Origin: Allosaccharopolyspora coralli
Lineage (GTDB): Bacteria > Actinomycetota > Actinomycetes > Mycobacteriales > Pseudonocardiaceae
Reading direction: 5' to 3'
DNA: 64,000 bases
Assembly: GCF_009664835.1 (NCBI RefSeq)
Contig: NZ_CP045929.1
Coordinates: 1,860,001 to 1,924,000, forward strand
In this document: piece after piece, positions 55,058 to 64,000 of the stretch
How the letters are laid out: each line of letters starts with the position of its first letter
Numbering within the stretch: position 1 is the stretch's first letter
Translations under genes and position numbers: made by a program
The notes under the pieces: model-generated
Seen by the model: only the letters and a program-made list of their open reading frames with translations
Databases searched by the model: none
What the model was told of the DNA's origin: nothing

Positions 55058-57730
55058 GTGCAGACCCACGACATCAACCACCGATTCCTCGAACACTTCC
55101 GCGGCGCCGGCCATACGGTCGTGCCCAGCGCGTCGTTGATCCTCGACGACCCGACGCTGCTGTTCGTCAACGCGGGCATGGTGCAGTTCAAGCCGTACTT
55201 CCTCGGCGACGCCCCGGCTCCGTACCCGCGCGCGACGAGCATCCAGAAGTGCGTGCGCACCGGTGACATCGACGAGGTCGGCAAGACCACCCGCCACAAC
55301 ACGTTCTTCCAGATGGCGGGCAACTTCTCGTTCGGGGACTACTTCAAGGACGGCGCCATCGAGCTCGCCTGGGACTTGCTGACCAAGTCGCAGGCCGACG
55401 GCGGCTACGGGCTCGACCCGGCGCGGTTGTGGGCGACGGTCTACGAGCACGACGCCGAGGCGGCGGATCTGTGGAAGCGACTCACCGACATCCCGGCCGA
55501 GCGCATCCAGACCCGCGACGGCGAGGACAACTACTGGGACATGGGTGTGCCGGGCCCGGGCGGACCCTGCTCGGAGATCTACTACGACCGGGGCCCCGAG
55601 TACGGCCGCGACGGCGGCCCGATCGCGGACGAGGACCGCTACATCGAGATCTGGAATCTCGTGTTCATGCAGGACGTACGCGGCGAGCTGAGCCCGAAGA
55701 AGGGCCACGCGCCGATCGGGGAGCTGCCGACCAAGAACATCGACACCGGCCTGGGGATCGAGCGGCTCGCCTGCATCCTTCAAGGTGTGGAGAACGTCTA
55801 CGAAACCGACCTCGTCCGTCCGGTGATCCAGAAGGCCGAGGAGCTCTCCGGCCGTAGCTACGGTGCCGACGAGACCGACGACGTGCGGTTCCGCGTCATC
55901 GCCGACCATGCCCGGTCCGGTCTGATGCTCATCGGCGACGGTGTCACCCCCGGCAACGACGGTCGCGGCTACGTGCTGCGGCGGCTGCTGCGGCGCATCG
56001 TGCGCTCGACGCGACTGCTCGGCGTGCAGGAGCCCGTGCTCGGCGAGTTCGCCGCGGTGGTGCGCGACGCGATGTCGCCGGGGTATCCGGAGCTGGCGGC
56101 CGAGTTCGACCGGATCGACTCGGTGATGCGCAACGAGGAAGAGGCGTTCCGCTCCACGCTGACCACCGGGTCGAAGATCTTCGACGTCGCGGTCACCGAC
56201 ACCAAGAAGTCCGGTGACACGCAGCTGCCGGGGTCCAAGGCGTTCCAGCTGCACGACACCTACGGGTTCCCGATCGACCTCACGCTGGAGATGGCCGCCG
56301 AGCAGGGTCTCTCGGTCGACGAGCAGGGCTTCCGCGAGCTCATGTCCGAGCAACGCGAACGTGCGAAGGAGGACGCACGGGCCCGCAAGTCCGGGCACGG
56401 TGACCTCTCGACGTACCGCAACTTCCTCGACGAGCACGGCACGACGGAGTTCTTGGGGTACACCGATCTGCAGGCCGAGAGCCGGGTGCTGGGCGTGCTC
56501 GTCGACGGCCGGTCGGTGTCGTCGGCGGGTGCGGGCAGCGAGGTCGAGTTGATTCTCGACCGCACCCCGTTCTACGCGGAAGGCGGCGGTCAGGTCGCCG
56601 ACACCGGTGTGCTTGTCGGCCCGAGCGTGCGCGTCGAGGTGCACGACGTGCAGCGGGCGGTGCCGGGGCTGTTCGTGCACAGTGCCACGGTCGTCGCTGG
56701 TGAGCTCGGCGTGGACACCACGCTGGAGTCCGAAGTGGACCGGAACCGGCGGCATGCGATCGAGCGGTCGCACTCGGCGACGCATCTGGTGCACGCCGCG
56801 GTCAGGGGTGCCTACGGCAAGCGTGCCGCCCAGGCCGGTTCGTTGAACTCGCCCGGCCGGATGCGGTTCGACTTCACCGCGCCGAGCGCGATCTCCGCCG
56901 ACGTCCTCGGTGGCGTCGAGGAAGAGGTCAACGCCTACCTGCAGAACGACGTCGAGGTCCAGTCGTACGACACGACGATGGACCGGGCGATGGAACTCGG
57001 CGCGGTCGCGCTGTTCGGGGAGAAGTACGGCGACCAGGTGCGAGTCGTGGACATGGGTGACTACTCCCGCGAGCTCTGCGGCGGCACGCACGTGAGCCGG
57101 ATCGGGCAGCTCGGTGTCGTCAAGCTCGTCACCGACTCGTCGGTGGGCTCCGGGGTGCACCGCGTCGAAGCACTGGTCGGCATGGACGCCATGCGCCACA
57201 TCAGCAAGGAGAGCCTGCTGGTCAACCAGCTCGCCGAACAGTTCAAGGTCCCCTCCGACCAGCTGCCCGAGCGGATCGCGGGCGTGGTGTCGAAGCTGCG
57301 CAGCGCCGAGAAGGAACTGGCTCAGCTGCGGGTCGCGCAGGTCCTGCAGTCGGCGGGAACGCTGGCCGACAAGGCCGTCGACGTGCGCGGTGTGTCCCTG
57401 GTCGCCGAGCAGGTACCGGACGGTGTCGACGGTGGCTCGTTGCGCGCGCTGGCCGGTGAGATCCGCGGACGGCTCGGTTCGCGCCCCGCCGTGGTCGCGT
57501 TGTTCTCCGTCGACTCCGAGGGCGGCAAGGTCGGCTTCCTGGTGGGCGTGAACGACGCGGCCCAGGACAAGGGCCTCGCCGCAGGCAAGCTGGTGCCTGC
57601 CTTCGCCGGCGAGGTCGACGGTCGCGGCGGCGGTAAGGCCGACACCGCCCAGGGCGGCGGTGCCAACCCGGCCGGGGTCACCGCCGCGGTCAACGCGCTA
57701 CGTGCCGAGCTCGACCGGGTGGTGTCCTGA
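55058..57730 (+). CDS. alaS: Alanyl-tRNA synthetase
   Basis: 890 residues. Catalytic domain ([19 protein letters not shown]-like start; [41 protein letters not shown]), editing domain with zinc ligands ([11 protein letters not shown] and [10 protein letters not shown]), and a C-Ala domain ([16 protein letters not shown]-like, [13 protein letters not shown] region). Charges tRNA-Ala and edits Gly/Ser. GTG 55058 is used. ruvX follows two bases after the stop. Confidence 0.97.
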   Translation: MQTHDINHRFLEHFRGAGHTVVPSASLILDDPTLLFVNAGMVQFKPYFLGDAPAPYPRATSIQKCVRTGDIDEVGKTTRHNTFFQMAGNFSFGDYFKDGAIELAWDLLTKSQADGGYGLDPARLWATVYEHDAEAADLWKRLTDIPAERIQTRDGEDNYWDMGVPGPGGPCSEIYYDRGPEYGRDGGPIADEDRYIEIWNLVFMQDVRGELSPKKGHAPIGELPTKNIDTGLGIERLACILQGVENVYETDLVRPVIQKAEELSGRSYGADETDDVRFRVIADHARSGLMLIGDGVTPGNDGRGYVLRRLLRRIVRSTRLLGVQEPVLGEFAAVVRDAMSPGYPELAAEFDRIDSVMRNEEEAFRSTLTTGSKIFDVAVTDTKKSGDTQLPGSKAFQLHDTYGFPIDLTLEMAAEQGLSVDEQGFRELMSEQRERAKEDARARKSGHGDLSTYRNFLDEHGTTEFLGYTDLQAESRVLGVLVDGRSVSSAGAGSEVELILDRTPFYAEGGGQVADTGVLVGPSVRVEVHDVQRAVPGLFVHSATVVAGELGVDTTLESEVDRNRRHAIERSHSATHLVHAAVRGAYGKRAAQAGSLNSPGRMRFDFTAPSAISADVLGGVEEEVNAYLQNDVEVQSYDTTMDRAMELGAVALFGEKYGDQVRVVDMGDYSRELCGGTHVSRIGQLGVVKLVTDSSVGSGVHRVEALVGMDAMRHISKESLLVNQLAEQFKVPSDQLPERIAGVVSKLRSAEKELAQLRVAQVLQSAGTLADKAVDVRGVSLVAEQVPDGVDGGSLRALAGEIRGRLGSRPAVVALFSVDSEGGKVGFLVGVNDAAQDKGLAAGKLVPAFAGEVDGRGGGKADTAQGGGANPAGVTAAVNALRAELDRVVS

Positions 57731-57732
57731 GC

Positions 57733-58227
57733 GTGTCGGACGAGCAGTCCGGGACCGGTGCCGAGTCCGTGCCGGATCCGGGCCCGGGCCGCAGGCTCGG
57801 TGTCGACGTCGGCGCGGTGCGGGTCGGCATCGCGATGAGCGATCCCGCTCCGATGCTCGCGACACCGCTCGTTACCCTCCAGCGTGACGAGGACGGCAAA
57901 CAGGACCTGGTCCGCCTCGCCGAGCTCGTCTCCGAGCACGACGTCGTGGAGGTCGTGGTCGGACTGCCCAAGACCTTGGCCGGTCAGGACGGCACGGCGG
58001 CCGACCTCGCACGGGCGTACGCCGACGCGGTGGCCGAGCGCATCGCACCGGTTCCGGTGCGATTGCACGACGAGCGGCTCACGACGGTGACCGCGAGCCG
58101 GATGCTCAGCCAGCGTGGCGTGCGGGGTAAGCGCCAGCGTGCCGTCGTCGATCAGGCCGCCGCCGTGGAGATCCTGCAGGCGTGGCTGGAGGCCCGGGCG
58201 CGGACCGTACGAGAGGATCTTTCGTGA
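57733..58227 (+). CDS. ruvX: Putative pre-16S rRNA nuclease/Holliday junction resolvase-like RuvX (YqgF)
   Basis: 164 residues, RNase H fold. [19 protein letters not shown] holds the first catalytic Asp, [14 protein letters not shown] the middle motif and [14 protein letters not shown] the last Asp. YqgF trims 16S rRNA and was earlier called a resolvase. The gene sits between alaS and mltG as in Rv2554c. GTG 57733; overlaps mltG by four bases. Confidence 0.92.
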   Translation: MSDEQSGTGAESVPDPGPGRRLGVDVGAVRVGIAMSDPAPMLATPLVTLQRDEDGKQDLVRLAELVSEHDVVEVVVGLPKTLAGQDGTAADLARAYADAVAERIAPVPVRLHDERLTTVTASRMLSQRGVRGKRQRAVVDQAAAVEILQAWLEARARTVREDLS

Positions 58228-59444
58228 GCGACGATCTCGGCTTGTTTTCCGACGACGCGGGGGAGCGACCGTACGGTCGACGCAGTGCCCGGCACGACCG
58301 TCAACGGGTCCGTCGCCGCAGGCGGCGTCGCTGGGTGACCGCACTCGCGGGGTTGTTCGTGCTCGTCCTCGTCGGTGGCGGTGTCGTCTACGGCGCGAGC
58401 CAGTTGCTCAAGATCGGGTCCTTCGAGGACTACGAGGGTGCCGGCGAGGGCAGCGTTGTCATCGAAGTGAAGTCCGGCGACACCACCAGCGCCATCGGCA
58501 GCACGATGCGCCAGCAAGACGTCGTTGCCAGCACTAAGGCGTTCACACAGGCCGCGGAGCAGAGCAAGGACATCGCGAGCGTGCAGCCCGGCTTCTACCT
58601 GATGAAGTCGCGGATGTCCGGCGCCGCGGCCGTCGAGCGCATCCTTGACCCCTCGGCGAAGGTCGGCGCATTGGAGATCCGGGGCGGAATGCGCCTTGAG
58701 GACCAGGCAGCGCCGAACGGTGAACGCACGCCGGGGATCCTGTCGCTGCTCGCGGAGGCGAGCTGCGCGGAGATCGACGGCCAGGAACAGTGCGTGAGCT
58801 CCGAGGAGCTGCACCGGGTCGCCGAGACGGCCGATCTCGCCGCGCTCGGTGTTCCCGAGTGGGCGATCGGGCCCGCCTCCCAGGCGGAGCCGAAGCGCCG
58901 GCTCGAAGGGCTGCTCATGCCCGGTCTCTACGACGTGAAGCCGGGGGAGAACGCCGAGGAACTGCTGCGGTCGGTGGTGGAGTCCTCGGCGGCCCAACTC
59001 GAGGTCGCGGGGCTGCCCCAGGCTGCGGAGGGCACCGGGTTCACGCCGTACGAGGTGCTCACTATCGCGTCGTTGGCCCAGAGCGAAGGCATCGCCAAGG
59101 ACTTCGAAAAGGTGACTCGGGTCGTCTACAACCGGGTCAACGAGGCGCAGATGCCGCTGCAGTTCGATTCCACGATCAACTACCCGCTGGACAAGCCGAC
59201 GCTGCTGACCAACCGGGAGGACCGCGAACGGCCGGGTCCCTACAACTCGTATCAGAACCAGGGGCTGCCGCCGACGCCGATCTCGTCGGCGAGCAAGGAG
59301 GCGGTCACAGCCGCCGAGAAGCCTGCCGAGGGCTCGTGGGTGTACTTCGTGAAGTGCTACCAGGACGGGACGTCCTGCTTCTCGGACACGATGGAGCAGC
59401 ACCAGGCCGCGATTCGTGAAGCGCGGGAACGTGGCGCTTTCTGA
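58224..59444 (+). CDS. mltG: Endolytic transglycosylase MltG
   Basis: 406 residues. A basic cytoplasmic segment, one membrane helix ([21 protein letters not shown], about 37-57), then a LysM-like region and the YceG catalytic domain. [27 protein letters not shown] holds the likely catalytic Glu; the preceding residue, Glu in E. coli MltG, is Gln here. Later [10 protein letters not shown] and [17 protein letters not shown] are family-typical. It cuts nascent peptidoglycan to set glycan length. GTG 58224 overlaps ruvX. Confidence 0.92.
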   Translation: MSDDLGLFSDDAGERPYGRRSARHDRQRVRRRRRRRWVTALAGLFVLVLVGGGVVYGASQLLKIGSFEDYEGAGEGSVVIEVKSGDTTSAIGSTMRQQDVVASTKAFTQAAEQSKDIASVQPGFYLMKSRMSGAAAVERILDPSAKVGALEIRGGMRLEDQAAPNGERTPGILSLLAEASCAEIDGQEQCVSSEELHRVAETADLAALGVPEWAIGPASQAEPKRRLEGLLMPGLYDVKPGENAEELLRSVVESSAAQLEVAGLPQAAEGTGFTPYEVLTIASLAQSEGIAKDFEKVTRVVYNRVNEAQMPLQFDSTINYPLDKPTLLTNREDRERPGPYNSYQNQGLPPTPISSASKEAVTAAEKPAEGSWVYFVKCYQDGTSCFSDTMEQHQAAIREARERGAF

Positions 59445-60285
59445 CGTTCGCCGCGCCGCCGTTCTCGGCTCGCCGGTGGCGCATTCGCTCTCGCCGGTCC
59501 TGCACGGTGCCGCCTACCGCGCGCTCGGCCTCACGGGCTGGAGCTACGAGCGCGTCGAGTGCGACGCGGAGGCATTGCCCGGCTTCGTGGAGTCCTTGGA
59601 CGAGGCGTGGGTGGGCTTGTCGGTGACGATGCCCGGTAAACGGGCCGCGTCCGCCTTCGCCGCCGAACGCACCGACCGTGCCGCGATCCTGGGCGCCGCG
59701 AACACGTTGGTGCGGTCGGGGTCCGGCTGGCGCGCAGACTGCACCGACGTCGACGGTGTCGTGGGTGCGCTGCGCGCGGCGGGCGGGGTGTCGTCACTCC
59801 GGTCGGCTGTGCTGCTCGGCGGGGGAGGTACGGCCGCGGCGGCACTCGCCGGGCTCGTCGATCTCGGTGCGCGGCAGGTCCGGCTGGTCGTGCGGGAACC
59901 CGCGCGCGCCACCGAGGTGAAATCGGCCGCCGAAGCGCTCGGCGTCGCGTTGCAGGTGGAGCGGTTCGACGAGGTGGATCTTCCGGTGGCAGTCGCCGAC
60001 TCGGACGTCGTCGTCTCGACGCTGCCTGCCGGGGCCGTCGACGCCGACGCGGAGACACTCGCGGCCGCGCCGTGTGTGCTGGACGTCGTCTACCACCCGT
60101 GGCCGACGCCTCTCGCGGAGGCGGTGCGTGCCGAAGGTGCAGCGTTGGCGACGGGACTGGACATGCTGCTGCACCAGTCCTTCGGCCAGGTCGAGCAGTT
60201 CACCGGAGCGCCGGCTCCGCGCGAAGCGATGCGCGACGCACTCCGCGAGGCGACCCACGACCTCCTGCCCCTGCCGTTGACCTGA
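59431..60285 (+). CDS. aroE: Shikimate dehydrogenase
   Basis: 284 residues. Substrate site SPVAHSLSPVLHGAAYRALG and the catalytic Lys in VTMPGKRAASAFA, then AANTLVRSGSGWRADCTDVDG, and the NADP fold AVLLGGGGTAAAALAGL. It reduces 3-dehydroshikimate to shikimate. The gene starts inside mltG: GTG 59431 ([13 protein letters not shown]) is chosen over GTG 59416. aroC lies at the end of the window, five genes on. Confidence 0.94.
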   Translation: MALSDVRRAAVLGSPVAHSLSPVLHGAAYRALGLTGWSYERVECDAEALPGFVESLDEAWVGLSVTMPGKRAASAFAAERTDRAAILGAANTLVRSGSGWRADCTDVDGVVGALRAAGGVSSLRSAVLLGGGGTAAAALAGLVDLGARQVRLVVREPARATEVKSAAEALGVALQVERFDEVDLPVAVADSDVVVSTLPAGAVDADAETLAAAPCVLDVVYHPWPTPLAEAVRAEGAALATGLDMLLHQSFGQVEQFTGAPAPREAMRDALREATHDLLPLPLT

Positions 60286-60298
60286 CACGCCCGCGTGG

Positions 60299-60568
60299 TC
60301 AGGAGGCGTCGAGGTCCCGGGAGATCATCTCGGCGAGACTGTCGAGCGCGTCGTCGGCTCCCTCGCCGTCGGCGGAAATGACGACCTCGTCGCCGTGCGA
60401 GGCGCCGAGTGTCATGAGTCCGAGGATGCTGCCCGCGTCGACGGGGTCCCGGTCGTCCTTGCGGATCATGATGCTCACCGGCTGTGCCGCGGCCGCCTTG
60501 GCGACCAGTGCCGCGGGCCGAGCGTGCAGACCGACCTGGCTGGCGACGGTGACGTGTCGTTCGGGCAT
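60299..60568 (-). CDS. ptsH: Phosphocarrier protein HPr
   Basis: 89 residues. The phosphorylated His is in SQVGLHARPAALVAKAA (His 15). A Ser in DAGSILGLMTLG occupies the position of the HPr regulatory serine, though actinobacteria generally lack HPr kinase. It passes phosphate from EI to EIIA. ATG 60568. It lies 59 bases after the EIIC gene on the same strand, so it may be co-transcribed. Confidence 0.94.
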   Translation of the reverse strand: MPERHVTVASQVGLHARPAALVAKAAAAQPVSIMIRKDDRDPVDAGSILGLMTLGASHGDEVVISADGEGADDALDSLAEMISRDLDAS

Positions 60569-60627
60569 GGTGTGGTGTCCGTTCGTGCGAGCCGTCCGAG
60601 TGCTCGGAGTCGGCGGGTTCTCGGGAG

Positions 60628-61938
60628 TCAAGGATGCTCGGAGTCCTGCTTACCGGACGGCCCGCTGTCACCACCCGAGGGGGGCGAGTCACCGGACGAC
60701 GTGGACTGGCTCGATCCGGTGGTCGCCGCTGGTTGGTCCGAGACTCCCTCGACGAGATCCGGGTCCTCGTCGCCGCGACCCGGCGTCGGCAGGTTCCACC
60801 ACGTGATGATGACGCGGAAGAGCACGTAGTAGACCACCGCGTAACCGAGACCGATCGGGATCAGCCAGATCGAGTTCGTCGAGATGCCGAAGTTGAGCAC
60901 GTAGTCGATCGCGCCTGCCGAGAACCCGAATCCCGCGTGGATGTCCAGCGCGTTCGTCAGTGCCATCGACGTGCCGGTCAGCAGCGCGTGCACGATCAGC
61001 AGCGGCCACGCGACGAAGATGAACGCGAACTCGAGCGGCTCGGTGATTCCGGTCAGGAACGAGGTGAGCGCGACCGAGAGCATCACGCCGCCGACGACCT
61101 TGCGCTGGTCTGGGCGGGCGCAATGGGTGATGGCCAGCGCGGCGGCGGGCAGCGCGAACATGAAGATCGGGAAGAAGCCGGTCTGGAAGGTGCCTGCGGT
61201 CGGGTCGCCCTCGAAGAACCGGTTGATGTCGCCCTGCACGCCGTTGTAGTCGCCGAACAGGAACCACACGATGGAGTTCGGGATGTGGTGCAGGCCGAAC
61301 GGCAGGAGGAACCGGTTGACGACACCGTAGAGGCCACCGCCGACGACCGCGTTCGCGGTGACGATGTCGGTGAAGGACGTCAGTCCGGCGTCGAACAGCG
61401 GGAACAGGACACCGAGCACCGCGCCGATGACGAGCATGCTCACTGCGGTGACGATGGGCACGAAGCGCCTGCCGCCGAAGAATCCGAGGTACTGAGGCAG
61501 CTTGATCCGGTGATAGCGCTGCCACAACCACGCCGCCACGAGACCGGCGATGATGCCTCCCAGCACGCCGTAGGGCGACTGGTTGTACGACGTGCCTTCC
61601 TCGGTCCCGTCGATGGTTTGCAGCACGGACACGAGGACGAGGTAGCCGACCGCGGCGGACAACGCGGTGGTGCCGTCCGCTCGCTTGGCGAAGCCGATGG
61701 CCACACCGATGGCGAACAGCAGCGGAAGGTTGTCGAACAGCGCACCGCCGCCCGCACCGATCACGCCCGCGATGGTTTCGAAGCCGGGAATGGCACCGAG
61801 AAGGTCGTCCTCGCCGAGGCGTTGTAGCAGCGCGGCCGCGGGCAGCACGGCGATGGGCAGCATGAGGCTGCGGCCCAGCCGTTGCAGGAGCGCCAAGCCC
61901 TTGCCGCCGCCGGTCTCCTTGGTGGCGCTGGCACTCAT
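60628..61938 (-). CDS. PTS EIIC transporter, glucose/GlcNAc family
   Basis: 436 residues, a membrane permease of the Glc superfamily (RLGRSLMLPIAVLPAAALLQRLG; GFFGGRRFVPIVTAVS; EPLEFAFIFVAWPLLIVHALL). FGLHHIPNSIVWFLFGDYNG resembles the N-acetylglucosamine branch more than the glucose branch. It lacks fused EIIB and EIIA, which are encoded divergently. The C-terminal 50 residues are low-complexity. ATG 61938 with AGGAGG five bases upstream. A DasR-like site is in the shared intergenic region. Confidence 0.9.
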   Translation of the reverse strand: MSASATKETGGGKGLALLQRLGRSLMLPIAVLPAAALLQRLGEDDLLGAIPGFETIAGVIGAGGGALFDNLPLLFAIGVAIGFAKRADGTTALSAAVGYLVLVSVLQTIDGTEEGTSYNQSPYGVLGGIIAGLVAAWLWQRYHRIKLPQYLGFFGGRRFVPIVTAVSMLVIGAVLGVLFPLFDAGLTSFTDIVTANAVVGGGLYGVVNRFLLPFGLHHIPNSIVWFLFGDYNGVQGDINRFFEGDPTAGTFQTGFFPIFMFALPAAALAITHCARPDQRKVVGGVMLSVALTSFLTGITEPLEFAFIFVAWPLLIVHALLTGTSMALTNALDIHAGFGFSAGAIDYVLNFGISTNSIWLIPIGLGYAVVYYVLFRVIITWWNLPTPGRGDEDPDLVEGVSDQPAATTGSSQSTSSGDSPPSGGDSGPSGKQDSEHP

Positions 61939-62041
61939 GGGTACCTCCTGTGCGTGGACCGGTCGGCTCGCGGAGCCGGGGTTGGTGTCCATCCTGGTGA
62001 TCCGGGTCGGCCGCGCAACAGCGCTGCTCCGATTGGTACCG

Positions 62042-62057
62042 TCCGGTCTGGACCAAT
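62042..62057. promoter_or_regulatory. Candidate DasR (dre-like) operator between EIIC and EIIB genes
   Basis: TCCGGTCTGGACCAAT matches 12 of 16 positions of the DasR consensus ACTGGTCTAGACCACT and keeps the GGTCT-N-GACC core. It lies between the divergent PTS genes, where the GntR regulator DasR controls GlcNAc PTS genes in streptomycetes. No dasR gene is in the window. Confidence 0.5.
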
Positions 62058-62194
62058 CGCTGGGGAACGATCCGCCGCGAGCGGATCAGGTGTCAAGCCG
62101 GTGCGGTTTTCGTTGCCGATTCGACATCGGTGGCACACGATCGCAGGAGAGACTCGCGTCGGCCGGGATGCGGGCCAAGAGGAAGGACACACCT

Positions 62195-62431
62195 GTGGCT
62201 GACGACAAGGCCGCGGCGATCGTCGCCGCACTCGGCGGCGGCGACAACGTCGTGGAGATCGAGCCGTGCATCACGCGCCTGCGATGTGAGGTCGAGGACG
62301 GCGCGAAGGTCGACGAGCCTGCGTTGAAATCCGCAGGAGCGCACGGCGTGATGCGCTCCGGCACGATCGTGCAGGTCGTGGTCGGGCCGGAGGCGGACAA
62401 CATCGCGGCCGACATCGAGGACCTGCTGTGA
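62195..62431 (+). CDS. PTS EIIB subunit, glucose/GlcNAc type
   Basis: 78 residues. Phosphocysteine motif EIEPCITRLRCEVEDG near residue 25, fold AAAIVAALGGGDNVV...GVMRSGTIVQVVVGPEAD. It passes phosphate from EIIA to the sugar bound by EIIC. GTG 62195 lies about eight bases after GGAAGGA; ATG 62168 upstream in frame is an alternative. The EIIA gene starts inside its stop codon. Confidence 0.92.
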   Translation: MADDKAAAIVAALGGGDNVVEIEPCITRLRCEVEDGAKVDEPALKSAGAHGVMRSGTIVQVVVGPEADNIAADIEDLL

Positions 62432-62880
62432 GCGTGGAGGTCGGCAGCCCGGTTCCCGGGATGGTCACACCGATGTCGGAGGTTCCGGACCCGGTGTTCG
62501 CCGAGTCGATGGTCGGCCCCGGTGTCGCCGTGACGCCGGATCTCGGTCGCCAGGACGCGGTCGCGCCGGTGTCGGGCACGGTGGTGACGTTGCACCCGCA
62601 TGCGTTCGTGGTGGCCACAGAGTCCGGTGCGGGGGTGCTCGTGCACCTCGGGATCGACACGGTCAAGCTCCAGGGCGAGGGATTCTCGCTGCACGTCGCG
62701 AAAGGCGACCAGGTCGAACAGGGGCAGCCGCTGATCACGTGGGACCCGGAGGAAGTGCAGGGGCACGGCTACTCCGCCGTGTGCCCGGTCGTCGCGCTCG
62801 ACACGGACGCCACGAGCCTGGATGACGTCCTCGATGACGGCACCGTCCGCGTCACCGACGTCCTGTTCCGCGTCGTCTGA
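62428..62880 (+). CDS. crr: PTS EIIA subunit, glucose type (Crr-like)
   Basis: 150 residues. The phosphorylated His is in GVLVHLGIDTVKLQGEGF (about residue 75), with the second active-site His in VVTLHPHAFVVATES. Soluble EIIA(Glc)-like beta-sandwich. It takes phosphate from HPr. GTG overlaps the EIIB stop. Followed by a strong palindrome that may terminate the operon. Confidence 0.92.
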   Translation: MSVEVGSPVPGMVTPMSEVPDPVFAESMVGPGVAVTPDLGRQDAVAPVSGTVVTLHPHAFVVATESGAGVLVHLGIDTVKLQGEGFSLHVAKGDQVEQGQPLITWDPEEVQGHGYSAVCPVVALDTDATSLDDVLDDGTVRVTDVLFRVV

Positions 62881-62929
62881 CTCGCCCCACGGCGCCCCGT
62901 CTGCGAAGTGTCGACGCGCGCCGGGGCGA

Positions 62930-62975
62930 GGCGTGAGCCTTTTTAGTTGCTATAGCCACCAAAAAGGCTCACGCC
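62930..62975. terminator. Near-perfect palindrome, likely terminator of the EIIB-EIIA operon
   Basis: A perfect 15-bp inverted repeat: GGCGTGAGCCTTTTT (62930-62944) with AAAAAGGCTCACGCC (62961-62975). The 16-base centre (AGTTGCTATAGCCACC) is itself close to palindromic, so the whole 46 bases can pair with two mismatches. It starts 49 bases after the EIIA stop. The T-run lies inside the stem, so it can act on either strand. Confidence 0.7.
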
Positions 62976-63089
62976 GCCCAGGGCGCGATTGCCGAACCTG
63001 GCCGTGATCGCCGGGCTTTCGATCCGACACGCGGTGGTTCGGAGGGTGGTTGCGCCCTCCGGCCGCTCGGGCCGCCGAGGCTGGAGCGC

Positions 63090-63725
63090 ATGACTGCTCT
63101 GGTGTTGAGTTCGGTGGTGTCGGCCGTCGTCGGCGGTTCGGTCGGGCGGCTCGGCCGACGGTTGTTGGCGTGGTTGCGGCGTGGTGTCGCGGCCCCGGCC
63201 GGATGGTGTGAGTTCGGTGCGGCGCTGGTCGGTGTCGCGGTCGCGGTGCGGACGGCGGGTGGCCTGCCGTGGTGGTGGGTGCCGGTACCGCTGGCGTTCG
63301 GATGGTGGGCGATCCTTCTCGCGGTGTGCGACTGGCGTAGCCGTCGCCTCCCCGACGCGTTGACGCTGCCCGCGTACCCGGTCGTGGCCTTCGCGCTCGC
63401 GGTGGCCCTAGAGCATCCGCCGACGACCGGGACGGCGGCGAGTTCGCTGGCGGGTGCCGTCCTGTTCGCGGGATCGTACGCGCTGGTCCGCTGGTGGTCG
63501 CCGCACGGACTCGGCGCCGGCGACGTGAAGCTCGCCGGAGTCGTCGGCGCCGTGGTCGGCGCGGTCGCGGTGCCTGCCGTGCTCGTGGTGATGGCGTCGG
63601 CGGCGATCCTGACGGTGGTGGCGTCTGCCAGGACGGCGGGACCGGTCGCGCACGGCCCCGCGATCCTGGTCCCGGCGTGGCTGTGCACGCTGCTCGGTCC
63701 TGCGACGCAGCTCACCCCCTGGTGA
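63090..63725 (+). CDS. Prepilin peptidase (A24 family), leader peptidase-like
   Basis: 211 residues with about six helices. The two catalytic Asp motifs are LAVCDWRSRRLPDALTLPAY and GLGAGDVKLAGVVGAVVG (GxGD). It lacks the N-terminal methylase domain, as is common in actinobacteria. Type IV pilin or Tad/Flp substrates are expected. Equivalent to Rv2551c between aroE and aroC. ATG 63090. Confidence 0.9.
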   Translation: MTALVLSSVVSAVVGGSVGRLGRRLLAWLRRGVAAPAGWCEFGAALVGVAVAVRTAGGLPWWWVPVPLAFGWWAILLAVCDWRSRRLPDALTLPAYPVVAFALAVALEHPPTTGTAASSLAGAVLFAGSYALVRWWSPHGLGAGDVKLAGVVGAVVGAVAVPAVLVVMASAAILTVVASARTAGPVAHGPAILVPAWLCTLLGPATQLTPW

Positions 63726-63776
63726 CTGGGTACCCGGACGCCGTGCGGTCGCGGCGATCGTGGCACGATTCCAGGT

Positions 63777-64000
63777 GTGCTGCGCTGGATGACCGCTGGA
63801 GAATCGCACGGCCCCGCCCTGGTGGCGGTGCTGGAGGGCATGGTGGCCGGGGTGGAGGTCACGACCTCGCAGATCGCCGCGGAGTTGGAGCGTCGCAAAC
63901 TCGGCTTCGGGCGCAGTCCCCGGATGAACTTCGAGGCCGACGAGCTGGAGATCATCGGAGGGGTCCGGCACGGTCTGACGCAGGGCGGCCCGATCGCGGT
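63777..64000 (+). CDS. aroC: Chorismate synthase, 5' part (cut by window end)
   Basis: The first 74 codons are present ([54 protein letters not shown]). GESHGPAL is the chorismate synthase signature. It makes chorismate from EPSP with reduced FMN. GTG 63777; the gene continues beyond the window. Confidence 0.95.
   Translation, partial: MLRWMTAGESHGPALVAVLEGMVAGVEVTTSQIAAELERRKLGFGRSPRMNFEADELEIIGGVRHGLTQGGPIA

Noticed and set aside
54608-57199. Long minus-strand open frame opposite alaS
   Set aside because: alaS is intact with all motifs; the antisense frame has no recognisable domain.

Overview
The window is GC-rich actinobacterial chromosome, most likely from the family Pseudonocardiaceae (Saccharomonospora, Prauserella or Amycolatopsis type). 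Evidence: GTG starts throughout, four-base ATGA/GTGA overlaps between genes, a 10-methyl fatty acid pair (bfaAB), S-adenosyl methyltransferase (DUF574) genes, and a backbone in the same order as the Mycobacterium tuberculosis thrS-to-aroC block (thrS, HIT, pgsA, pdxS, pdxT, yebC, ruvCAB, yajC-secD-secF, apt, relA, cyclophilin, MBL hydrolase, hisS, aspS, rarA, alaS, ruvX, mltG, aroE, prepilin peptidase, aroC). No tRNA, rRNA, CRISPR array, insertion sequence or prophage was seen.

Layout. 0-10 kb: universal stress protein, class III cyclase, bfaA-bfaB, an RlmA-like methyltransferase, convergent ferredoxin-NADP reductase, a DUF574 methyltransferase and a PAS-GGDEF-EAL protein. 10-22 kb: thrS-HIT, yceI, a pgsA-type synthase, EF-G2, pdxS, then a VOC protein and a divergent XRE-cupin/AzlCD pair, then pdxT and yebC. 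22-30 kb: ruvCAB behind a LexA box, yajC, secD, secF, apt, a decayed DUF574 gene and a small CXXC protein. 30-37 kb: relA, cyclophilin, MBL hydrolase, hisS, a membrane protein and an SMR/TetR pair. 37-49 kb: more accessory genes (YibE/F, a SOS-box radical SAM protein, GNAT, APC permease, GPP34, an HTH protein), then aspS, a phosphotransferase-fold protein and a secreted protein. 49-64 kb: carbonic anhydrase and SulP transporter, rarA, a hydroxyacid dehydrogenase, alaS-ruvX-mltG-aroE, a complete GlcNAc/glucose-type PTS (HPr, EIIC, EIIB, EIIA), prepilin peptidase and the 5' end of aroC.

The genes are mainly housekeeping: translation (four aminoacyl-tRNA synthetases), recombination and repair (RuvABC, RarA, RuvX), protein export (YajC-SecDF), vitamin B6 (PdxST), nucleotide salvage and stringent response (Apt, Rel), and the shikimate pathway (AroE, AroC).

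The least explained content is between genes. One dispersed modular repeat family (about eight copies) contains a core whose stem arms differ in sequence between copies but remain complementary within each copy, the pattern expected of a structured RNA. A second family consists of GC-rich hairpins about 53 bp long. One copy pair of the first family brackets yceI in opposite orientation, where it splits HIT from pgsA. Putative operators for LexA (two), PdxR, DasR, an iron regulator, a MarR-type regulator and the XRE-cupin regulator can be read directly from the sequence.
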